Under the pieces are notes generated by a model. The model did no database searches, was not told where the DNA came from, and saw only the letters and a program-made list of their open reading frames with translations. A DNA stretch of 64,000 nt from Rapana venosa (lineage: Eukaryota > Mollusca > Gastropoda > Neogastropoda > Muricidae), in contig CM054158.1 in assembly GCA_028751875.1 (NCBI GenBank), positions 16,335,960-16,399,959 on the forward strand, in the 5' to 3' direction. Position numbers and translations under genes: made by a program. Positions 57,186 to 64,000 of the stretch are shown piece after piece. Numbering within the stretch: position 1 is the stretch's first letter; each line of letters opens with the position of its first letter.

Positions 57186-57270
57186 AGATCAACTATGCAC
57201 GTTGAAGATCCTGTCATTCATGTCAGCATTCAGTGGGTTAGGGAAACGCAAACATACCAAGCATGCGACC
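57186..57270 (+). repeat. Fragment of a widespread gastropod repeat
   Basis: GCACGTTGAAGATCCTGTCA and GTCAGCATTCAGTGGGTTAG, then the AAACGCAAACATACCAAGCA block, resemble the first half of a repeat I recall from many gastropod genomes; a second-half-like piece is at 44330-44470. The 80-codon frame across it (57180-57422) is probably incidental. Confidence 0.45.
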
Positions 57271-57572
57271 TACACAATGAAGTGAGCTGCTCTGAAGTGG
57301 GACAGTGCCAGCTGAGGCCAGCGGGCATATCTGAAAAAGTTACCAGCACAGGACAAGACCAGGCACTGCACACCCCATCGGGTAAGGGAACGCAGAGGGG
57401 AGATGATCAAACAGACTCATAAGCAGCTTTGATATCTAGCTACATTCCCATAACCCTCTTGAAACCTCACCCAGACGTAAGCCCTTATTTAAAGATGAAT
57501 GGCTTTCCATAAAAAGCAAACAAGCTCATATCCCATCCAAGTTTCATGTCATAACACCGCAGCCAAACAGTC

Positions 57573-57756
57573 TTGAAAGCACACACACGAAGTACAGGTG
57601 GACGTGTACACGAAGAACAACTGTCTCCATCGCTGCCGTCATTGGCAGGAGCCCCATACAGTGCCACTGGGGTTCGCCAGCTCTCTGAGACTGCTGAGTT
57701 CTATGATCTCATGCCGGCCTCCAAGACCACTGATCTCAATGATATTGGCAATGTAG
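57573..57756 (+). other. Possible exon, unsupported
   Basis: The plus strand is open and compositionally protein-like up to a DLNDIGN stretch, where a GT follows. An AG preceded by CATAACACCGC lies upstream near 57562. The open frame then continues into low-complexity Phe/Ser. No homologue is recognised and a second frame is also open, so this is weak. Confidence 0.2.
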
Positions 57757-57759
57757 GAT

Positions 57760-58660
57760 GTTGGCATTCTTTCTTCTTTTTCTTTTCCTTCTGCCCTCAA
57801 CTTTACCTTGGAGAACTGTCATCATCAGATTTGTCTGTGTGTTTCTGTTTGTATAACCAACGTTTCTCTGTCTGGGCTTATCAGTTTCAACCAAGATTAT
57901 TTTGTCATTTACTGAAAGCTATAAAGAATGCTTACTTCTGTTCTTATGCCACACCATTTGACTCTTCATGAGTCCTCTGTAGAACCACATTTTGGCTGTG
58001 TTTATTTCGTTTCTTTGCACTGTCCCTACTATCCAGGCTTCCCGACCTATACAGCATTGCAGGTCAGATATGTGTTTCATAATTCTAATTTGAAGCTATT
58101 CAGCCATGCCTCTGTCTTTCTAAATGCTGTTTACCTGAATGTTTATGAAGGAAGTACAAAATAGGAGGAAGGGCAAGAAGCAGAAATGTGACTTAATCTG
58201 AGTCAGCCTGCACCTAGCTTTGACAACTTCAAACAACCAGTTTCTGAACACTTCTCCGTGAGCTGGAAGAATCTTCTCTCACAAAGCTTTTTTTTACAGC
58301 TGTAGACAACTAGAGGTCAGGTGGAACTCTGCAATTTCTGAACCCCTGGAACATGTGCAGGAGGCAAGAGTAGGCGTGGCTTATCTGAGTGAAGGAAAGA
58401 GAGTCTGCCTCTCTGGCTGCTTGTCAGTTATGTGACGTCAGGTATGCCTCTGCTGGTGCAGTTCATTATATTTTTTATTAACAGAGCAAAAACAATGTTT
58501 GTGGTTTTATTCTGTGATAAATATGAGCCTAATATGTACTTTTGTCATATACAGAAATCTTAGGTTAGTTCACAGAGTTACTTTCTGGACCATTTCAATT
58601 CAGAAAGCAAGACACATTATGTGTGTTCAGCGGATTTTCGGATTTTCAGCCTTTAAATAG
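57760..58660. other. No gene recognised
   Basis: Ordinary sequence. It contains the second exact copy (58360-58384) of the 25-base segment from 51014-51038. Confidence 0.4.
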
Positions 58661-58666
58661 CACTGG

Positions 58667-58960
58667 GGACCGGATAGCCTAGTGGTCAGAACATTGCCCT
58701 CGCAATCTGACGACCCTGGTTCGATTCCCGTTTAAGGGGATATTTTCCCCTGGAGTTAACATCAGTGCAGAGTCTACTCTCCCCAAAAGTCTTTGAAATG
58801 AGACTATAAACCGAGGCCCGTGTGCGAACGCACGAGAAACATCTTGGGCACACGTTAAATCCTGTTCCACTATTCGTAAGAGTAGGCCATTGTGTGCCGG
58901 TGGGAACAGATGACAGAATTTACATATATCCTCGATATAAAAGAATAAATTAAAAACAAA
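58667..58960 (+). mobile_element. SINE family A copy
   Basis: Head TAGCCTAGTGGTCAGAACAT with B box GGTTCGATTCCCG, and the full body with the TTTTCCCCTGGAGTTAACAT block. The tail joins TTTACA directly to TATATCCTCGATATAAAAGA, so about 60 bases present in the 48503 copy are deleted. A minus-strand frame here (58679-58993) is incidental. Confidence 0.88.
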
Positions 58961-59219
58961 AAACAAAAAAAACTGTTGTGCTTTTAAACACAATGAGATA
59001 TAAGTGCAGAACCAACTAAATGAATATGTAAATTCCCCTATGGGAATGCCAGGCGCCTATCAGTATATATAGCACCCACACCTCTGCAAATTCTGTGCTA
59101 GGAATTCCCTCTTTTCTATCCCTCTCTTTTTCTGCCTTCTTGGTCAATTGTCCTGCCTTTCTCCAGAAAGACTTAAAATATAACAATTCTCTCTCCGGTG
59201 AAGTTGAATGTGCTGGGTC

Positions 59220-59312
59220 AGACTTATCAGGCGCTTAACGGCAACGCGTTTTTGGCTCATATGACAGACACCAATAGCTGCTGTCTGAGCGTTCAATGAA
59301 GAAGAAGAAGAA
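59220..59312 (+). mobile_element. Retroelement 3' end with GAA tail (candidate)
   Basis: GCGCTTAACGGCAACGCG and TGACAGACACCAATAGC, then a CTGTCTGAGCGTTCAATG segment, are followed by four GAA trinucleotides. This looks like the 3' terminus of a LINE or SINE with a trinucleotide tail. It is a single copy in this window, so the assignment is tentative. Confidence 0.35.
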
Positions 59313-59460
59313 TGTGTAGACTTCTGGACCAACCACATGCAGTGCTTTGGTACCCTGTATCAACTGAAGTGGGCACAGCAAATACAGTCATGGTGTCTAG
59401 TTTCACACAGCTATTCCCTTAGCCAAACTCTTTACCTCTAACCTAAGCATAGTTTTCTTT

Positions 59461-59540
59461 TAGAGCTCTGAGGTTGGTTCACCAATGGCGTGATTTTGAG
59501 TATGGAACTATTTTCAAAACCATGAAGGCCGCGGCATTCT
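59461..59540 (+). repeat. Dispersed repeat copy
   Basis: Third copy of the repeat at 8672 and 48991: TAGAGCTCTGAGG, CCAATGGCGTGATTTTGAG, CATGAAGGCCGCGGC. It ends where an (AT)n array starts. Confidence 0.5.
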
Positions 59541-59542
59541 GA

Positions 59543-59543
<1 letters not shown>

Positions 59544-59620
<77 letters not shown>

Positions 59621-59714
59621 ATATATACATATATATAGATATAGATAGAGATAGAGATAAAGATAGAGATAGATAGATATAGATAAATATAGATAAATAT
59701 ATATAGATAAATAT

Positions 59715-59802
<88 letters not shown>
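59544..59802. repeat. (AT)n / GATA / (TG)n(CG)n(TG)n microsatellite
   Basis: Pure AT at 59546-59602, GATA/AGATAA-type units to 59715, AT again to 59756, then TG with about six central CG dinucleotides to 59802. Confidence 0.95.
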
Positions 59803-59803
<1 letters not shown>

Positions 59804-60195
59804 GTCATTTTGTCCGTCTCAATGCAACTTCATGTATACATGTACATATATCATCATTTTTCCCTTCAAAACAAGAACATAGCAGTGCTGAGACTGACAT
59901 ATCCACAGCAAAATGAAAAAGAAAATGGAGACAGAAAGAGAGAAAAAATATGGTAGGAGACATAGAACATGGAGAAGGAAAGAGAAGACAAAGGCAGAAG
60001 GGGAGGGGTATGACAGAAGCAGAAAGAAATAGAGAATAAATTCATTCTAAGTGAACGAATTGCATGCATTCTTAAATTATGAAAAACCAATTTCAAATTT
60101 GTTATTGCTCACGGAAATAAAGTATTTTAATATATAAAATGAAATCAAATTCACGGAATACTAAATATTCTAAACACGTAACATGCTTTTGCTCT
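59803..60195. other. No gene recognised
   Basis: Purine-rich centre (59900-60030) and AT-rich flanks. No supported frame. Confidence 0.4.
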
Positions 60196-60199
60196 AAAT

Positions 60200-60395
60200 C
60201 CTTTTCAATCCACCATTTATTGTTTGATTGCCCAAGTCTTGTTTGGACATGCATATAAAGAGAGGACTAGATACCTATAAAGAAGTATACAGCTGTTCAA
60301 GAAGTTAAATATGACTCTCAGCAGTTCCTAATATCAGTTGCTGAAGTCATATATTCTTCTCCTTTAAGACATCTACTGTATTCTGCTGTGGGATA
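60200..60395 (+). mobile_element. Non-LTR retrotransposon C-terminal fragment
   Basis: IHHLLFDCP (about 60212-60238) followed, after a frame change, by KKYTAVQEVKYDSQQFLISV and AEVIYSSPLRHLL resembles the conserved HFLL.CP tail and downstream region of LINE ORF2 proteins. A different sequence with the same motif occurs at 8111-8328. Confidence 0.5.
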
Positions 60396-60559
60396 TGTGC
60401 ATGTATATCTATGTGTGTATAATTATGTTTATGTATGTATATATCCGTATAGGAGAAGAACTAGAACCTCTCTGAGGAAGGTTGGATAAACCCAAGCGTT
60501 CGAGAACCCAACTGCACACATTGTTGTTTGTTGGTCGTTTTCTTCCCTTGTTGTATGTA

Positions 60560-61000
60560 TCACCACCTAAAACGCCCAAGAACGGTGGGAACATTCAGAG
60601 ATGCTGTCTACAACACCGCCATGTCCCCTTTTGGCTACAAGACCAGAAAATCAGCTGATTGGTTCAAAACCAGCTCAGAAAAGCTGACACAAGTCATCGA
60701 GGCCAAAAGAAACGCCTTGACAGCATACAAAACCAATCCCAACAAGCAGAACCTTCAGGTTCTCTGTGCTGCTCGCAGCAAAGTCCAGCAGTGTGCCAGG
60801 CAATGCGCCAATGACTTTTGGCTTCAGCTCTGCTCCCAGATTCAGATCGCAGCTGACACAGGCAACAGGCAACATCAAGGTAAAGTATGACGGCATCAAG
60901 CAGGCATTGAGTCTAATGCAAGAGAAAACTGCCCCTTTTAAATGAGTTACTGAGGAGGTGATTCAAGTCAGAGAAACGACAGATGGAGCGCTGGGTAAAA
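60560..61000 (+). mobile_element. LINE ORF2 linker and RT start, cut by gap
   Basis: A 120-codon open segment holds the basic region between endonuclease and RT domains: FRDAVYNTA, SADWF near 60650, EAKRNALTAYKTNP, ARSKVQQCARQCANDFWLQL, IQIAAD.GN. In the next frame come YDGIKQALS and EKTAPF, then EEVI and, in another frame, EKRQMERWV at about 60970-60998. These match the DYW..L...IQ..A..GN....Y.GIK.A.GP..KKTAPLKS..G..I.D...Q..RWVEHY order of widespread molluscan LINEs. The gap truncates it. Confidence 0.75.
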
Positions 61001-61500
61001 NNNNNNNNNNNNNNNNNNNNNNNNNNNNNNNNNNNNNNNNNNNNNNNNNNNNNNNNNNNNNNNNNNNNNNNNNNNNNNNNNNNNNNNNNNNNNNNNNNNN
61101 NNNNNNNNNNNNNNNNNNNNNNNNNNNNNNNNNNNNNNNNNNNNNNNNNNNNNNNNNNNNNNNNNNNNNNNNNNNNNNNNNNNNNNNNNNNNNNNNNNNN
61201 NNNNNNNNNNNNNNNNNNNNNNNNNNNNNNNNNNNNNNNNNNNNNNNNNNNNNNNNNNNNNNNNNNNNNNNNNNNNNNNNNNNNNNNNNNNNNNNNNNNN
61301 NNNNNNNNNNNNNNNNNNNNNNNNNNNNNNNNNNNNNNNNNNNNNNNNNNNNNNNNNNNNNNNNNNNNNNNNNNNNNNNNNNNNNNNNNNNNNNNNNNNN
61401 NNNNNNNNNNNNNNNNNNNNNNNNNNNNNNNNNNNNNNNNNNNNNNNNNNNNNNNNNNNNNNNNNNNNNNNNNNNNNNNNNNNNNNNNNNNNNNNNNNNN
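61001..61500. other. Assembly gap of 500 N
   Basis: Same size as the gap at 7611-8110. The sequence before it is a LINE; the sequence after it duplicates 30225 onwards. Confidence 0.98.
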
Positions 61501-61772
61501 AAGCAGTTTTGTAAATTTTGTAATCTGTTCCCACCGGCACACAATGGCCTACTCTTCCGAAAAGCAGAACGGGTTTTAACGTGTGCGCAAGATGTTCTGG
61601 GTGCGTTCGCACACGGGACCTCGGTTTATAATCTCATCCAAAAGACTTTTGGGGAGAGTGGAGTCGGCACTGATGTTAACTCCAGAGGAAAAATCCTCTT
61701 GAACGAGAATAGAACCCGGGTCAGCATATCACAAATACATCACTCTAACCACCAGGCTATCCCATCCCCATT
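61501..61772 (-). mobile_element. SINE family A, clean copy at contig start
   Basis: The minus-strand element has its B box on the plus strand as AGAACCCGGGTCAGC and its A-box region as CCAGGCTATCCCATCCCC (about 61756-61772). The body is complete to CTGTTCCCACCGGCACACAA. The contig begins inside the SINE tail, a common place for assembly breaks. Confidence 0.9.
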
Positions 61773-62160
61773 ATGACTTGTTTGATTTCATTGGAAAGTA
61801 TGTTGATATTGTTCGCAATATTCAGTGCTGCAATTTGTTCTCCTATCATAGGTTATAAGTGTAGACACATTGACGTAAAAAATGAAAACTCCACCAACGA
61901 AACTAAAGCCAAACAGCATTTGGTTGATCCCCTTGTTCTGTGGTCACTGTGAGAAAGATGAAAACTGCCATGGACTGGAGACAGAAGACCAGCAGTAACG
62001 CCATGGACAAAGGTTAAATAAAAACAGGCAGAGCATGATTAGGGTGTGAAATGAAAAGGTGTCCAAAATGTGCATGAAAATGTTATGTAAAAGCAGTTCT
62101 GTATGGCACAGAAAGTAACGGTGCACTCACTTGATTTTTATTTTGCACTGTTTGTTTTTA
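61773..62160 (+). repeat. Single-copy-like flank shared with 30510 and 26870
   Basis: A segment near 61938-62010 (GGTCACTGTGAGAAAGATGA, then GCCATGGACTGGAGACAG and AACGCCATGGACAAAGG) occurs at 30715-30800. In diverged form it also occurs at 26870-26950 and its duplicate 43250-43328. No gene recognised. Confidence 0.6.
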
Positions 62161-62169
62161 TCCTTTTGG

Positions 62170-62885
62170 TCTTCTTTCTCACATTGTCTTTCTTTTTTTC
62201 TTTCTTCTTCTTCTTCTTTTTCTTCTTTCTCTTTCTTCTTCTTCTTCTTCTTCTTCTTTTTTCTGGTTTCTTGTTCTTGTTCTTGTTCTTCTTCTCTTCT
62301 TCTTCTTCTTCTTCTTCTTCTTTTCTTATCTTCTTCTTCTTCTTCTTCTTCTTCTTCTTCTTCTTCTTCTTCTTTTCTTCTTCTTCACAATTCTTCTTCA
62401 CAATTCTTCTTCTTCTTCTTTTTCTTCTTTTCTTCTTCGTCTTCTTCTTCTTCTTCTTCTTCTTCTTCTTCTTCTTTTCTTCTTCTTCTTCCTTCTTCTT
62501 CTTCTTCTCTTCTTCTTCTTTTCTTCTTTCTTCTTCTTCTTCTTCTTCTTCTTCTTCACAATTCTTCTTCACAATTCTTCTTCTTCTTCTTCTTCTTCTT
62601 CTTTCTTCTTTTCTTCTTCTTCTTCTTCTTTCTTCTTCTTCTTCTTTTCTCTTCTTCTTCTTCTTCGCAATTCTTCTTCTTCTTCTTCTTCTTCGAATTC
62701 TTCTTTTCTTCTTCTTCTTTTTCTTCACAATTCTTCTTCTTTTTCTTCTTCTTCTTCTTTTCTTCTTCTTCTCTTCTTCTTCTTCTTCTTCTTCTTCTTC
62801 TTCTTCTTCTTCTTCTTCTTCTTCTTCTTCGCAATTCTTCTTCTTCTTCGCAATTCTTCTTTGCAATTCTTCTTCGCAATTATTC
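62170..62885 (+). repeat. (TTC)n array with CACAATTC/GCAATTC interruptions
   Basis: A regular TTC trinucleotide tract, pure over long stretches, with interspersed CACAATTC or GCAATTC units that recur every few dozen bases at about 62390, 62560, 62667, 62730 and 62830-62880. Frames of up to 314 codons are low-complexity by-products. Confidence 0.95.
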
Positions 62886-63264
62886 TTTGTTAATTTGTTC
62901 AAGGTAGAGTTTCCACCATTTTTGTCGGTTGTTTACGTTTTCTTTTGGTGTTTGCTTTCTTTTGTTTTTAATTACTTCAAGTTTGTTTTTCTTTTTGGGC
63001 AGAATTGTAAAAAGGCCTTTATTGTGCCGAATTCTTTACGCCATTAAAGATTCAATCAATCAATCAATCTTCTTTACTTCTTCGTTTTCTTCTTGTTCTC
63101 TTCCTTTAGACGAGATTGGAAAGAGACAAAACAAAGGCAGCTGGGATGGGCTTCTACAGGGGACTTCTAAGAGTCGATTGGTCAGACAGAAACAAACTAT
63201 CATCGATTATCTCTCAGCCCAACGATAAATGTTAGCTGAAATTGATGACTCGCAGACTGAGGTA
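62886..63264. other. No gene recognised
   Basis: Mixed sequence matching 32830-33311 of the noisy copy. The segment AGAATTGTAAAAAGGCCTT near 63000 is followed by AATCAATCAATC units. Confidence 0.4.
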
Positions 63265-63438
63265 GGGGGGGGGGGGTCATTCAAACAGAAACACACAGAC
63301 AGATCTGATTATGGCAGTTTTCCAAGGCAAGGTTGAAAGGCAGAAGAGAAAGAGACGGTCCACCAGCATCCTACATTGCCGATATTGCTGATATCAGCGT
63401 TCTGTGAGGGCTACAGGAACTCGTAAAACTCAGCAGAG

Positions 63439-63475
63439 ACAGACAGACAGACAGACAGACAGACGGACAGACAGA
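63439..63475. repeat. (CAGA)n tetranucleotide repeat
   Basis: About nine CAGA units with one CGGA. The noisy copy near 33605-33645 has only scattered units. Confidence 0.9.
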
Positions 63476-63654
63476 GAACATGAATGAATGAATGGATGGA
63501 CATTTTTATTGAGGGAAAAGAATAAGCACAATGTTGACTTTTTTCATCCAGCCCTTAGTTTAAAAGGTGAATCAATCAACCAATCATTCAATTAAACACA
63601 CAATAAAAATGTCTAAAAGAATTAGATAAAATGTAAACATGCATAAACAAACGG

Positions 63655-63684
63655 AAGAGAGAGGAGGGGAGAGAGAGAGAGAGA

Positions 63685-63728
<44 letters not shown>

Positions 63729-63755
63729 GGAGAGAGAGAGAGAGAGAGAGAGAGA

Positions 63756-63813
<58 letters not shown>

Positions 63814-63815
63814 TG
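63655..63815. repeat. (GA)n microsatellite
   Basis: GA repeat with a few GGA and TG interruptions, counterpart of 33835-34005. Confidence 0.95.
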
Positions 63816-64000
63816 GCGAGCCCTGTTGGCATTGCATGGAGCTACTATCTATGATAATAGCAGCGGAGACAGTTGAGCTAAATTGAGTTTGGGGGGAGAA
63901 TGGACATATTTCACTGAATAAAAATGTTGCAGTTTTTTAGGGGTGGGGTGGGTGGGGGAAGAGTGGGGGGGTGGGGCGAAAAGAAAGTTTGTGCTGCTAA

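Larger units (their letters stand above)
61501..64000 (+). repeat. Second duplicated block, clean copy
   Basis: Counterpart of 30225-34190 in the same order and orientation, continuing to the window edge (GGGGCGAAAAGAAAGTTTGT). It provides a clean reference for the errors in the earlier copy. Confidence 0.9.

Noticed and set aside
60913..61776. Frames of 193-272 codons crossing the second gap
   Set aside because: They are mostly N; the ends belong to a LINE on one side and a SINE on the other.
62103..63047. 314-, 258- and 254-codon frames over the second TTC tract
   Set aside because: Same low-complexity cause: opposite-strand frames are Glu/Lys/Arg-rich and equally open.

Overview
This window is eukaryotic, almost certainly from a mollusc and most likely a marine gastropod. 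It has no operon structure and very few open frames. It is saturated with dinucleotide microsatellites, tRNA-derived SINEs and decayed non-LTR retrotransposons. Its one convincing protein gene is an intronless rhodopsin-class receptor that resembles the expanded chemosensory-type GPCRs of gastropods. The species cannot be named from the sequence alone.

The window is three assembly pieces joined by two runs of exactly 500 N (7611-8110 and 61001-61500), which look like fixed-size scaffold gaps. Accuracy varies: about 6.2-7.6 kb, 10.9-17.3 kb and 28-36 kb are full of inflated homopolymers and small indels, while 18-27.8 kb, 39.3-61 kb and 61.5-64 kb read cleanly. In the poor parts, 'broken' frames cannot be separated from sequencing error.

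Layout. 1-1570 (-): RTE-like reverse transcriptase remnant. 3040-4030 (-): Jockey-like RT remnant. 2.0-5.4 kb: TG/AC/CT repeats. 8.1-10.9 kb: LINE C-terminus, old SINEs and an ATT/ATC array. 10.9-17.3 kb: degraded consensus with recognisable SINEs. 17.9-21.2 kb (-): a nearly complete but broken L2/CR1-like LINE with its 3' tail. 21.7-22.3 kb: a 54/108-bp tandem array. 22.5-27.8 kb: SINEs, microsatellites and unrecognised DNA. About 19.67-27.85 kb recurs almost unchanged at 36.03-44.23 kb, at a constant offset of 16,378-16,380. 29.2-29.9 kb: a second L2-like 3' end. 30.2-34.2 kb: a SINE, a long TTC tract, a poly-G run and a GA tract; the same locus reappears in cleaner form at 61.5-64 kb, directly after the second gap. 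44.2-50.4 kb: more SINE and LINE remnants. 51,663-52,820 (-): the GPCR. 53.5-54.7 kb: a large CA/TG cluster. 55-61 kb: SINEs, RNase H-like and RT remnants.

There is no pathway or gene cluster to assemble. The functional content is one receptor gene in a retroelement landscape. The best biology is the LINE-SINE partnership: an L2-like LINE and a tRNA-derived SINE share the same 3' terminal sequence. Other points of interest are the two-monomer higher-order tandem array and the receptor's departures from class A consensus. The two large duplications are at least as likely to be unpurged haplotypes or assembly artefacts as biology. I found no evidence for a novel multi-gene system.
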